Assembly: GCA_947374485.1 (NCBI GenBank)
Contig: CANCCF010000012.1
Location: 1 to 48,996, forward strand
From: Comamonadaceae bacterium
Lineage (GTDB): Bacteria; Pseudomonadota; Gammaproteobacteria; Burkholderiales; Burkholderiaceae_C
Direction of reading: 5' to 3'
DNA: 48,996 nucleotides
Part shown: positions 8,389 through 16,409 of the stretch, piece by piece
Position numbering within the stretch: position 1 is the first letter of the stretch
How the letters are laid out: the number at the start of each line of letters is the position of its first letter
Notes under the pieces: model-generated
Databases searched by the model: none
What the model saw: only the letters and a program-made list of their open reading frames with translations
What the model was told of the DNA's origin: nothing
Translations under genes and position numbers: made by a program

Positions 8389-9771
8389 ATGTTCCAAGCC
8401 TTTATCTCAAGCGCCTGCGCTCCGTTTGCACCGGTTTGTTCCCCGCCTGCCGCCCTGCGTGCCGTGCTGGCGGTCGCTGTGGGCCTGTGCCAGGCCTTCG
8501 CCAGCCACGCTGCCATCCCCATCAGCCACTGGACCCAACCCTCGGGCGCCCAGGTATTTTTGGTCGAGAGCCCGGCCATCCCCATGGTGGACGTGCAAAT
8601 TGACTTTGATGCCGGTGGACGGCGCGACCCTGCGGGCAAGCCCGGCCTGGCCAACCTGATGGCCTCCAGCACGGCCTATGGCGTGAAGGCCAGGGGGCAG
8701 GAGCCCGCACTGGACGAAAACGCCCTGAGCGACGCGTGGGCCGATCTGGGTGCCAACTTTGGCGGCAACGCCAGCGCCGACCGCCTGGGCTTTTCCCTGC
8801 GCACTCTGACCTACCCGGACCTGCTGGACAAGGCCACGGCCCTGGCCGCCCGCCAACTGGGCGAGCCCGCCTTTCCTGCAGCACCCTGGGTGCGTGACCG
8901 CCCCAAGCTCATTGCCAGCCTGAAAGAGGCCAATACCCGGCCCGCCACCTTGGCCGGGCGCGCGTACAGCCGCGCCGTCTATGGCGACCACCCTTATGGC
9001 GCTGAGAGCACCGAAGAAACATTGGGCCGCATCAGCGCTGCCGACATGCAGGCCCTGCATGCGCAGGTGCTGCGGGCCTGCAGCGCGAAAGTCAGCATCG
9101 TCGGTGCCATCAATCGCACGCAGGCCGATGCGCTGGCGACCAGACTGCTTGCCTTTTTGCCCAGCACTGGTTGCGAAGCCCTGGCCGCTGTGCCCGAGGT
9201 GGCGCCCTTGGGTGCTGCGCACGAGGAACGCATTGCCTTTGCCTCGGCGCAGGCGCATGTGCTGCTGGGCCAGCCCGGCTTCAAGCGCAACAGCCCGGAC
9301 TTCTTTGCCCTGACCGTGGGCAACCAGATTCTGGGGGGTGGTGGCTTCAGTTCGCGCCTGACCGAAGAGGTGCGCGAAAAGCGCGGTCTCACCTATGGCG
9401 TGTACAGCGGCTTTTCGCCCGGCCTGCATGCAGGCGCCTTCACCATCGGCCTGCAGACCCGCCCCGACCAGGCCAACCAGGCGCTGGCGCTGGTGCGCGA
9501 GGTGCTGGTGAAGTTTGTCACGGAAGGCCCCACCGACGAGGAACTGCAGGCCGCAAAGGACAACCTGATTGGCGGCTTTGCCCTGCGCCTGGACAGCAAC
9601 CGCAAACTGCTCGACAACGTGGCCAACATCGCCTGGAACAACTTGCCGCTGGACTACCTGGAGACCTGGACGGCACAGGTGCAAAAGCTGACCAGTGCCG
9701 ACATACGCGCTGCCTTTGCCCGGACGCTGCAGCCCGAAAAAATGGTGACGGTGGTACTGGGCGCCGAATAG
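8389..9771 (+). CDS. M16-family peptidase-like protein (inactive partner subunit)
   Basis: This 460-residue M16 homologue starts 16 nt after the first M16 gene and has an apparent signal sequence. Where HxxEH should be, the sequence reads GLANLMASS, so the zinc ligands and general base are missing. The C-terminal glycine-rich and substrate-clamp motif is kept (GGGGFSSRLTEEVREKRGLTYG). Such catalytically dead, substrate-gripping partners are known for M16B heterodimers. The stop lies 17 nt from the convergent stop of the response-regulator gene. Confidence 0.92.
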   Translation: MFQAFISSACAPFAPVCSPPAALRAVLAVAVGLCQAFASHAAIPISHWTQPSGAQVFLVESPAIPMVDVQIDFDAGGRRDPAGKPGLANLMASSTAYGVKARGQEPALDENALSDAWADLGANFGGNASADRLGFSLRTLTYPDLLDKATALAARQLGEPAFPAAPWVRDRPKLIASLKEANTRPATLAGRAYSRAVYGDHPYGAESTEETLGRISAADMQALHAQVLRACSAKVSIVGAINRTQADALATRLLAFLPSTGCEALAAVPEVAPLGAAHEERIAFASAQAHVLLGQPGFKRNSPDFFALTVGNQILGGGGFSSRLTEEVREKRGLTYGVYSGFSPGLHAGAFTIGLQTRPDQANQALALVREVLVKFVTEGPTDEELQAAKDNLIGGFALRLDSNRKLLDNVANIAWNNLPLDYLETWTAQVQKLTSADIRAAFARTLQPEKMVTVVLGAE

Positions 9772-9788
9772 CCAGGGTGTTGAAGCCT

Positions 9789-10445
9789 TCAGGGGTGCAG
9801 CAGGCCGCAGCGAATGGCGCATTTCACCAGGCCCGCGATATTGCGCACCCCCAGCTTGCGCATGATGTTCTCGCGGTGCACTTCGACCGTGCCCTTGGCG
9901 ATGGACAGTTGATCGGCAATTTCAGCGGATGTCAGGCCTTCGGCAATCAGGGCCAGGACTTCGGTTTGCCGCTTGCCAAGGCCCATATCGGCAACCTGGC
10001 CGGGCAGGCTTCGGGCAGGAAATGCAATGAAATCTGTAGAGGGGCTGCCGCCACGGGCGGGCACTTCGCGATGGGACAAAAGCCGGTTGCGGATGCGCGC
10101 CCTTGCCACGGCCACCGAATAGGGTTTGGTGATGTAGTCCGCCGCATGCAGCTCCATGGCCAGAGCCTCTTGGGACTCATCGCGTTCCGAGGTGACAAAG
10201 ATGACCGGGATGTTCTGCGTCAGCGGGGACTGCTTGAGGCGGCGACAGACTTCCAAACCGCTGATGTCCGGCATGCGCACTTCCAGCAGAATCAGGTCAG
10301 GCAAGGGGTTCCTTCTGGCAATGGCCAGAGCGTCTTCCCCGTTCACGGCCACCTTGATGCGGTAGTCGGAATTCAGCACTTCCGAAATGGTTTGTACGTC
10401 GGTGGAAGAGTTGTCCACCACCAGTACCAGGGGCCAATGGCTCAT
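9789..10445 (-). CDS. NarL/LuxR-type response regulator with degenerate receiver (Asp to Glu at phospho-site)
   Basis: The 218-residue protein has an N-terminal receiver domain (residues 5-120) and a C-terminal LuxR helix-turn-helix (about 155-215; EIADQLSIAKGTVEVHREN). The receiver keeps D11, T85 and the switch Lys K107 (ITKP), but the phospho-accepting Asp is Glu: LILLEVRMP, E55, codon GAA. That substitution often mimics phosphorylation, so the protein may be constitutively active or respond to something else. It lies in the same orientation 212 nt downstream of the pilus operon, and no histidine kinase is adjacent. A role in controlling the pilus is inferred from position only. Confidence 0.88.
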   Translation of the reverse strand: MSHWPLVLVVDNSSTDVQTISEVLNSDYRIKVAVNGEDALAIARRNPLPDLILLEVRMPDISGLEVCRRLKQSPLTQNIPVIFVTSERDESQEALAMELHAADYITKPYSVAVARARIRNRLLSHREVPARGGSPSTDFIAFPARSLPGQVADMGLGKRQTEVLALIAEGLTSAEIADQLSIAKGTVEVHRENIMRKLGVRNIAGLVKCAIRCGLLHP

Positions 10446-10657
10446 GGCAGTGGGGCGGGCAAGCTGGTACTTTCAAAGGGGTGAGGGGGTGGCGAATGGT
10501 GGCAGGTCTTCATGGTGGACTTCTTGTTCTTTGCAGCACAGATAACGGGGCTATGGTTGTCTGCGCCCCTGGCTGTGTCAAACCCAATGGTGCTCATGCG
10601 GACAATGCCCCGCCATCAAAAAGCAGTGCCGGTTGTTGCCGGACGGCGCCCAAGCAC

Positions 10658-11554
10658 CTAGAGGGCGGACACACTCAGGGTAAAGGGCCAGCCATAGGTG
10701 CCCACACGGGCCATTGGCCCCAGCGTCAGGCGGTAGCCCAAGTGGAAGGTTCTCTCCACCGTAGGGTGCCAGCCCTCCTGCAGGAGCATGACACCGCCTG
10801 AAGCTGGCATGCGAAAGGCGCTACTGCCACCGCTTATTTGCACAGCCTGGATGTCGGCGCCATTGTCGATGCCATGAAACTCTAGGGCCACACCCTCCGG
10901 GCTGTTGGTTTCCACCGCAAACACCGATTCCAGGGGGATGTCCAGATAGCCGCGTGCAATGTCCTGCGCGTCCAGCGTGAAGCTGCCGGGCTGGCTTTTC
11001 ATCTGGACATGAATGCGCTTGGCGACTGTGGCGCTGACGCTCAACCAGGCCGAGCCGCCCGGTGCAGGGCCCGCCTGCGCGGCAGGTGAACTGAAAGCAA
11101 AGGCAAAGCCAAAGCCTGCGCACAGCACCGCGCTGAGCAAGCGCTTTTGCAGGGGCAAGACGCGCTCCAGTGTGGCGGCGCTGATGGCTCCCATGTGCAG
11201 CAGCGCATCGCCCAGTTGCTGACCGTGCTGCTGCTGCAAAGCCTGCTCCAGCAGATTGCGCGGTACATCGCCGCGTGCTACCAGCAATTCCCCCAGGCGA
11301 AGGCAGTCAGGCAGGGCATGCACTGTCTTGTCAGGCTCCTGGGCCAGTTGTTCGCGCAGTTTGTGTTGCACCATGAGCGTGGCCGCAGCGTCACGGGCGT
11401 CCAGATTGGCCAGCTGCACCAGGGTGTCGCCCAGTCTTTGGCCATTGCTGCGCTGTAGGCGCAGTGCGGCCTGCAACTGCCTGGCTTGTACCAGGCCGGC
11501 AGCCCGCAGGAGCTCGCCCAAGGCAAGGGGGCGCTTGGGCCGCTTGGCGGTCAT
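10658..11554 (-). CDS. Fusion protein: tandem MshEN-like domains, membrane/signal segment, pilin-like beta domain
   Basis: I do not know a named family for this 298-residue architecture. Residues 11-34 and 40-63 are two 24-residue motifs of the form (R/A)LGxxL-x3-G...LxxxLxxQ, separated by 5 residues. A second pair lies at 86-109 and 113-136, separated by 3. This is the pattern of the MshEN (GspE/PilB N-terminal) domain, known to bind c-di-GMP in MshE-like ATPases; here no ATPase follows. Residues 138-161 are hydrophobic and end in AQA-G, like a cleavable signal peptide. Residues 162-298 are Cys-free and beta-rich, ending VGTYGWPFTLSVSAL like a pilin C-terminal strand. The ATG at 11554 lies 9 nt after the preceding pilin stop, so it is the last gene of the pilus operon. 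Confidence 0.75.
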   Translation of the reverse strand: MTAKRPKRPLALGELLRAAGLVQARQLQAALRLQRSNGQRLGDTLVQLANLDARDAAATLMVQHKLREQLAQEPDKTVHALPDCLRLGELLVARGDVPRNLLEQALQQQHGQQLGDALLHMGAISAATLERVLPLQKRLLSAVLCAGFGFAFAFSSPAAQAGPAPGGSAWLSVSATVAKRIHVQMKSQPGSFTLDAQDIARGYLDIPLESVFAVETNSPEGVALEFHGIDNGADIQAVQISGGSSAFRMPASGGVMLLQEGWHPTVERTFHLGYRLTLGPMARVGTYGWPFTLSVSAL

Positions 11555-11563
11555 GGCGTGGGC

Positions 11564-12070
11564 CTAAGGTGTGATGGTGAGGGTCAGCAGGTCATGGTAG
11601 CTGCCGGCACGCACATTCTGCAGGGGCGCAATGCGGCCAAACAGCGTGAAGCTGAAGGCCTTTGTTTCCTGCGCTTGCAGGGTTCCCAGGCGCTGCACCA
11701 CTGTGTTGGACCCCTGGTCCCAGTTCTGGCTGCGTGCTGCATCGCGGTAGATGCCGTAGCGCAGCTTGTCTGCCGTGCTGCTTGCGGTCGCCATTCTGCG
11801 GTCACCGGCTGTGCCGTTCGTGCTGGAACCTATGCCCAGCACAATCGACGATCCCGAGACGCTGGAAGTGCCAAGATTGGTGCAATTCACATTGACTGAA
11901 CCGGTTCCGTCCGTGGGGCCGCTGTGGAATGCGTCATAGGCTGGAAAGTGCAGGGCAGCGCTGTTGAAGCTGCAGGCGGTGGCCGCCTGTAAAGGGCTGC
12001 TGGCAACCCCGCAGGACAGCACCACACAAGCGGCGCCCAAGGCGTTCAGGTACTCAAGGGGCTTGTTCAC
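11564..12070 (-). CDS. Spore coat U (SCPU)-domain pilin, candidate tip or minor subunit
   Basis: The 168-residue secreted subunit has a signal peptide ending near LQAATAC, two Cys in the N-terminal half (C in TACSFN and VNVNCTN) likely to form the conserved disulfide, and the terminal strand AGSYHDLLTLTITP typical of archaic chaperone-usher subunits. The start is a GTG at 12070 with an AGGAGA ribosome binding site 8 nt upstream, overlapping the usher 3' end by 17 nt. Being encoded after the usher, it may be the tip or a minor subunit, as in Csu-type operons. That role is inferred. Confidence 0.85.
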   Translation of the reverse strand: MNKPLEYLNALGAACVVLSCGVASSPLQAATACSFNSAALHFPAYDAFHSGPTDGTGSVNVNCTNLGTSSVSGSSIVLGIGSSTNGTAGDRRMATASSTADKLRYGIYRDAARSQNWDQGSNTVVQRLGTLQAQETKAFSFTLFGRIAPLQNVRAGSYHDLLTLTITP

Positions 12071-14414
12071 AATACAAATCTCCTGGGAAGGTGAAAACGA
12101 CCTCTGGGCTGTCGGGTACCTGCAGGCCGAAACTGCATCCCGGTGCGCGGTTCTGGATGGTTCCGAGGTAGTTTCCGGGTGCGATGTTCTCGATATAGAA
12201 GTGGCCATCCCGGCCAACCTGGAATTGCTGCGTGACTTGGCCGTTCTGGGTGAGGGTGACGATCTGGTCGTCGGCCGTGGGTGTGTTCGGGCCCTGGCGC
12301 AGGCGGATCACGCCATCGAGTGCCCGTACGCGGCGCAGGCCGAAGTTCACGCTGACCCCGCTGCGGTAGGCTGGCTTGGTGGTGTAGAAATTTTTGCCCA
12401 TGACATATTGCAGGGGGATGTCCTGGTCATCCACCGATATTTGGGATTCATAAAAAGACCCCAGGTAGGGACTGATGACCTGGCCGTCGGTGTTGGTGGA
12501 ACCGATGTCTTGGCTGTTGGCGCTGATATGCACGCCGGCCACCGGTGCACCCAATTGCACAATGGCGAAGCTGTCGCTGATTTGCCGCGAGAAGCCCCAG
12601 GCTTTGCCGGCAAAGGCGATCGAACCCGCCGCTGCCAGTTCGCGGTAGTCAGCTTTGCTTCCCTGTGCTGGAACGGTGTTGGCGTCCACAGACAGTGCAA
12701 TTGCGGGCAGGTTCCACTGGGCATAGCCGTTGAAACGATCGGTGTCGTCCGGTTGCGTGCCAGTCCAGCCCACGCGGTAGCCCAAGCCTTCGCCAAACGG
12801 TATGTCACGCTGCAACTGGGTGAACAGGGTTTGCTGCCCGGTTTCATCGCGGCTGGCATTGACCGATGCCGTGTACTTGCCGCCAAAGCGATAGAACCAG
12901 CCGATGAATAGGGAGGTGTTGGGCTTGACGCCATCATCGGCGCGCTGCAGCGTGACATAGAGCAGGCTGGCCTGGCTCAGACTTTGGGAGTAGTACAGGC
13001 TGGTAGTTCTCACGTCATTCTGGTCGCGCGTCTGCGTCAAGGTATGGTTGAGGCTGACGCTGCTGCCACTTCTGGGGTACCAGGACAAGCTTAGGCCATA
13101 CTCGCCACTTCGCTCGAAGCCGTTGACCAGAGTTTCCAGAGGTGCGTAGCCGTCACTGTAGCGGCGTGCAATGGCACGAAGCCCGTATTGCGGCTGCAAA
13201 TAGGTGTAGGCGAGCATGGCTGCTTCGCCGGAATGTCCCTGGTATTGGCTGGCGGTGACCGCGCCTGCGAGCGCACCATATGAATTGCTGCGCCAGACGG
13301 CCTCTAAGCCCACGTTGCTCAAGTCTTCGGACGCTTCGGCGCGCGCCCCCAGGGTCAGGGCGTCGCTGTAGCCAAAACGGTGAAAGGCAGAGAAAGCGGT
13401 GTGGTCGTAGTGGTCTTGGTCCTGTCCGGGGTTGAGGCGGATCTTGCCAAAGGAATAGCTGTATTCCTGCAGACCTTCGCGCAGGGAATCGTCCGAGAAA
13501 TAGAAGGGGAAGTTATAGACTTGTTCTCGGCCCAGGGCGTCGCGTACCACCACCTCCACGTTGCTGGCGCCCCCGTACTGGCGCAGGTTTTGCAACTCAA
13601 ATGGGCCTGCAGCCACCTGGGAAGTGGCTACCGGCACGCCGCCCACCCGCACTTCCACCACGGAAGGCGAGGTGGCCACACCGGCAAAGCCGGCCAGAGG
13701 CTGGCGAATCAAGTCGGGTGTCAGGCTGTACACCTTGGAGAAGTTCAGGCCACCCATGGGCAGCACGGAGCCCAGTTCGCCCGAGACAGCGGTGAAATCG
13801 CCAGCAACAAAGCGCTGCTGCAACTCGGGGCGGTCGTACACCAGTTGCGTGAGATAGCGGGCGTCGCCGCCACCTTCGCGGAACTGCCTCTGGTCCAGCA
13901 AGAGCACGCTGCCAATGCGCAAGCCTGTTTCGGTTGCCAGGGTTCGCGTGGGAGTCAGGTTGCCATTAGTGTAGTCAGCCAGACGATAGTTCAGAAAGCC
14001 GCTGTAGGGCTCGGGCGCCAGTGTATTCCTGGTGTCAGAGGGGGACAGGTCAATGGCCGTCTTTTCAAACAGCTCGGGGGGCAACTCGACGTCGAGGGAG
14101 GTATTGGTTGCGTCCAGGGTCAGACTGGTGGCGCCCAGATTGCGCAGCGAAACAAAGCTGCCGCTTTCGCCGTCCAGGCGAACCAGCTGCAGCTCGATGT
14201 CGCGACGCAAACCCAATTGCGCAACATCGGACAGGCGAACCAGAAAGTCACCTTCGGCGCTGCGGTACACCGCAAATTCACCGCGTTGCGCGTGGTTGAT
14301 CTTGAGGTCCAGAAACATGCCCTCTTCGTTGGAGGCCATCGCAGCGGAGCTGGCCCACACCGGCGCGAGCGTAAGTACCAGCCTGATGATTTTTGTTTTT
14401 AGAGGGATCGACAT
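12054..14414 (-). CDS. Fimbrial outer-membrane usher (archaic chaperone-usher, CsuD-like)
   Basis: The usher is the outer-membrane pore that accepts chaperone-subunit complexes and polymerises the pilus. The 786-residue protein starts at ATG 14414 (GGAAAG upstream) with a signal peptide ending ASSAAMA. It has an N-terminal chaperone-binding region (FLDLKINHAQRGEF), a long beta-barrel with many alternating aromatic strands, a plug-type segment near VEVRVGGVPV, and C-terminal domains ending with a Cys pair (CSFGL...YCEQ). The length fits ushers of this branch. A GTG at 14444 could extend it by 10 residues. It starts 17 nt after the chaperone stop. Confidence 0.93.
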   Translation of the reverse strand: MSIPLKTKIIRLVLTLAPVWASSAAMASNEEGMFLDLKINHAQRGEFAVYRSAEGDFLVRLSDVAQLGLRRDIELQLVRLDGESGSFVSLRNLGATSLTLDATNTSLDVELPPELFEKTAIDLSPSDTRNTLAPEPYSGFLNYRLADYTNGNLTPTRTLATETGLRIGSVLLLDQRQFREGGGDARYLTQLVYDRPELQQRFVAGDFTAVSGELGSVLPMGGLNFSKVYSLTPDLIRQPLAGFAGVATSPSVVEVRVGGVPVATSQVAAGPFELQNLRQYGGASNVEVVVRDALGREQVYNFPFYFSDDSLREGLQEYSYSFGKIRLNPGQDQDHYDHTAFSAFHRFGYSDALTLGARAEASEDLSNVGLEAVWRSNSYGALAGAVTASQYQGHSGEAAMLAYTYLQPQYGLRAIARRYSDGYAPLETLVNGFERSGEYGLSLSWYPRSGSSVSLNHTLTQTRDQNDVRTTSLYYSQSLSQASLLYVTLQRADDGVKPNTSLFIGWFYRFGGKYTASVNASRDETGQQTLFTQLQRDIPFGEGLGYRVGWTGTQPDDTDRFNGYAQWNLPAIALSVDANTVPAQGSKADYRELAAAGSIAFAGKAWGFSRQISDSFAIVQLGAPVAGVHISANSQDIGSTNTDGQVISPYLGSFYESQISVDDQDIPLQYVMGKNFYTTKPAYRSGVSVNFGLRRVRALDGVIRLRQGPNTPTADDQIVTLTQNGQVTQQFQVGRDGHFYIENIAPGNYLGTIQNRAPGCSFGLQVPDSPEVVFTFPGDLYCEQAP

Positions 14415-14431
14415 GCTTTGGGGCTTTCCGA

Positions 14432-15202
14432 TCAGGTACCGCACAGGCTGGGATCAAGGTCCAGGTTGGAGCTGAAGATGCGCTCACCCACCTTGACGTT
14501 CAGATGCAGTTGCTTCTGGGTCCGACAAACCTCGGGCGGTAGGGCCAGGCTGTAATCACGGCTGGCCCCTGACAGCAGGTACCAGCCGGCCATTTGCTGT
14601 ACGTAGCCGTCGGCTCCCTGGAGTTCCAGGGATTCAATGCGGAAGTGCGAATTGCCCGTATTGCGTACCGTGGCCACCACGGCGTTTTCTTTCAGCTGCA
14701 GGGGCTCAATCAGGACCTGCGGCTGCACGTCTGCAACGCCGGAAAATACGGGGATGGCAAAAGTGATGGTCATGGCCAATGCGGACCCGCTGACTTCGGT
14801 CAGTGGTTCGGCGAGTTCTTCAATACGCAGTCGGTACGTTTTTTCAAGTGTCGAGGGGGTTTGTTTGGGTCCGACTCTGGCGATGCCGCGGTCCCCTGCC
14901 GCCACTGTGATTTGGCGGGGGAAAAATATCAGATCATTGCTGGGGGTGTAGATGTCTTCGCCCTGGGCGTTTTGGGTCCACTCCACCAGCGACAGCTGGA
15001 AACGGATGGGACGCTGGTCTGAATTGTTGATTCCCACTACGGCCGAACGCGAGCCGGGCACAAATTGCAGGCCAATGGGGGAGATGGAAAATTCAGCGGC
15101 CTGAACAGGCTGGGCTGGCATGAGAGAGCAAACCATCAAGGCCAGCCCGGCTGGGGCTGCCTTGATGATTGCCTTCACGCGTTGGGCGCTTGGGCGATGC
15201 AT
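14432..15202 (-). CDS. Periplasmic pilus assembly chaperone
   Basis: The 256-residue protein has a signal peptide (ending VQAAEFSISP) and a chaperone Ig-like N-terminal domain: GLQFVPGSRSAVVGINNS for the A1-B strands, then FQLSLVEW, and FFPRQITVAAGDRGIARVG for the F-G region, where the Arg would anchor a subunit C-terminus. Domain 2 includes FAIPVF and the Gly/Asn-rich RNTGNSHFRI. It delivers SCPU-type subunits by donor-strand complementation. ATG 15202 was chosen over an upstream extension because the signal peptide starts there. The gene begins 7 nt after the preceding pilin stop. Confidence 0.92.
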   Translation of the reverse strand: MHRPSAQRVKAIIKAAPAGLALMVCSLMPAQPVQAAEFSISPIGLQFVPGSRSAVVGINNSDQRPIRFQLSLVEWTQNAQGEDIYTPSNDLIFFPRQITVAAGDRGIARVGPKQTPSTLEKTYRLRIEELAEPLTEVSGSALAMTITFAIPVFSGVADVQPQVLIEPLQLKENAVVATVRNTGNSHFRIESLELQGADGYVQQMAGWYLLSGASRDYSLALPPEVCRTQKQLHLNVKVGERIFSSNLDLDPSLCGT

Positions 15203-15209
15203 TCCAATA

Positions 15210-15680
15210 TCACGGTGCGATGGTAATGGGGTAGGAGCCCGTGTAGCTTCCCGCATAAGCCGCCTGCAGGGAAGCCACGGGAATGGTGCCCAGGATGGGC
15301 ATGCGAATGATGGTGCCCGGTCCGAAGCCCAGACCCACGTCGGTCGGCACGGTCCAGGTCAGCGTGACGGGCAAGGTCTTGGTGGCGTCAGCGGTATTGG
15401 CAATGGTCACGACCGTACCGGAAGCGGCGCCATTGACCTTGACCGAGGTCGCGCTGGTGCCTTTGGTGCAACGGTAAACGGTGGGGCCAGACGCTGTTGC
15501 CGGTGTTGCGGAGCTTGGGTCCAGTGTTCCGAAGGGCATTGCGATGTTGGTTGTGGTGAACTTGCAGACGCCGGAGACATCGGCTGTGATATCCAGAGAG
15601 GCTACATCGGCCCAAGCGCCACTGGCAAAGGCCAGTGTGCAAGCTGCAGCGGCGAAAATTTTCTTCTTTGTAAATGTCAT
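15210..15680 (-). CDS. SCPU-domain pilin subunit (second pilin)
   Basis: The 156-residue protein has a Lys-rich signal peptide (MTFTKKKIFAAAACTLAFAS) cut near GAWADV. The mature domain has Cys in SGVCKFTT and VYRCTKG, the expected disulfide pair of SCPU/Csu pilins, and the terminal strand AGSYTGSYPITIAP. ATG 15680 is preceded by AAGG at good spacing. It resembles the first pilin of the operon through its whole length (the VTLTW and GTIP motifs are shared), so the two look like a duplication. It may be a structural or adaptor subunit. Confidence 0.9.
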   Translation of the reverse strand: MTFTKKKIFAAAACTLAFASGAWADVASLDITADVSGVCKFTTTNIAMPFGTLDPSSATPATASGPTVYRCTKGTSATSVKVNGAASGTVVTIANTADATKTLPVTLTWTVPTDVGLGFGPGTIIRMPILGTIPVASLQAAYAGSYTGSYPITIAP

Positions 15681-15749
15681 GGTGAACCTTTTTTGAAAAG
15701 TTGTTATGGAACGGAAACGCACGCATAGTTTCTTTTCAATGGAGCGGAT

Positions 15750-15763
15750 TTGCCATATGGTGT
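15750..15763. promoter_or_regulatory. Degenerate copy of the upstream palindrome between two pilin genes
   Basis: The half-site TTGC plus CATATGG is repeated here (TTGCCATATGGTGT), and another GCCATAT follows 14 bp later at 15766-15772. On the minus strand the 12-mer CCATATGGCAAA is shared with the perfect palindrome at 16384-16399. The surrounding 116-nt gap (15681-15796) separates pilin one from pilin two and could hold an internal promoter or a regulator site. Confidence 0.4.
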
Positions 15764-15796
15764 TCGCCATATTTTTGAGCGCATGCGGACTGGTAT

Positions 15797-16279
15797 TTAC
15801 GGCAAGATCGCAATCGGAAAGCGGCCGAAATAGCGACCTGCAGGAGCCGTCTTGATGCGCGCCGCGGGTATGGTCCCGGTAACGCTGAAGGTGATGGGTG
15901 GCACAGCCGGGGCAAAGCCGGCACCCGCCGAGGTGGGGGTGGACCATGTCAGGGTGACGGGCAAGACGGCGCTGCCCGCGCCGATGCTCAAGGTCTCACC
16001 CGAATCTCCGCCCGCGATTTTGATAGAGCTGGCAGCGGTGCCCGAGGTGCAGTAGTAGGAGACGGGAACACTCTTGACGGCGTCATGGGTGGCGTTGGAG
16101 TCCAACGTTCCAAAGAGCAATTCGTAATTGCCTGAAGAGCTCTGGTTGGTGAATTTGCATGTGCCCACCAGCGTTGCGGCAATGTCCAGATAGCTGGATT
16201 CTGCGGCCAGGGAACTGTGGGCTAGCCCCAGGCTGGCGGTGCATGCCGCTATGAAAATGCAGGTTTTGTTGCGTGTCAT
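15797..16279 (-). CDS. SCPU-domain pilin subunit, first gene of the pilus operon (candidate major pilin)
   Basis: The 160-residue secreted pilin has a signal peptide ending LGLAHSSLAAES. Cys in VGTCKFTN and SYYCTSG form the likely disulfide, and the protein ends AGRYFGRFPIAILP, the alternating hydrophobic donor strand. ATG 16279 has a strong AAGGAGC ribosome binding site 5-6 nt upstream. As the promoter-proximal gene, separated by 116 nt from the next pilin, it is the best candidate for the major structural subunit. Regulation is suggested by palindromes 105-150 nt upstream. Confidence 0.9.
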   Translation of the reverse strand: MTRNKTCIFIAACTASLGLAHSSLAAESSYLDIAATLVGTCKFTNQSSSGNYELLFGTLDSNATHDAVKSVPVSYYCTSGTAASSIKIAGGDSGETLSIGAGSAVLPVTLTWSTPTSAGAGFAPAVPPITFSVTGTIPAARIKTAPAGRYFGRFPIAILP

Positions 16280-16383
16280 GCAAGCTCCTTTTGTTGAATG
16301 GGATGGACAGATTGGTGCCCGCCCGGACCCCCATCGGAATATCCAAGGCTTGCGCAAAAAAAGTTTCACCGCAGGGGCTTCGC

Positions 16384-16399
16384 TTTGCCATATGGCAAA
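16384..16399. promoter_or_regulatory. Perfect 16-bp palindrome upstream of pilus operon (TTGC-CATATG-GCAA core)
   Basis: Positions 16384-16399 are perfectly self-complementary, with a TTGC-N6-GCAA core at 16385-16398. It lies 105-120 nt upstream of the first pilin start, in the 195-nt region shared with divergent rsmD. A degenerate copy lies between the first two pilin genes. This suggests a dimeric regulator site; which regulator is unknown. Confidence 0.5.
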
Positions 16400-16409
16400 C
16401 ACCCTATTT

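Noticed and set aside
8407..9822. A 471-codon minus-strand frame opposite the second M16 gene
   Set aside because: It mirrors the M16 gene, with Gly/Gln/His-rich composition and no recognisable motif.
10446..10657. Possible terminator between the MshEN fusion gene and the regulator gene
   Set aside because: Only a 4-bp CCGG stem with a short T-run is visible; too weak to call. I see no gene in this 212-nt gap.
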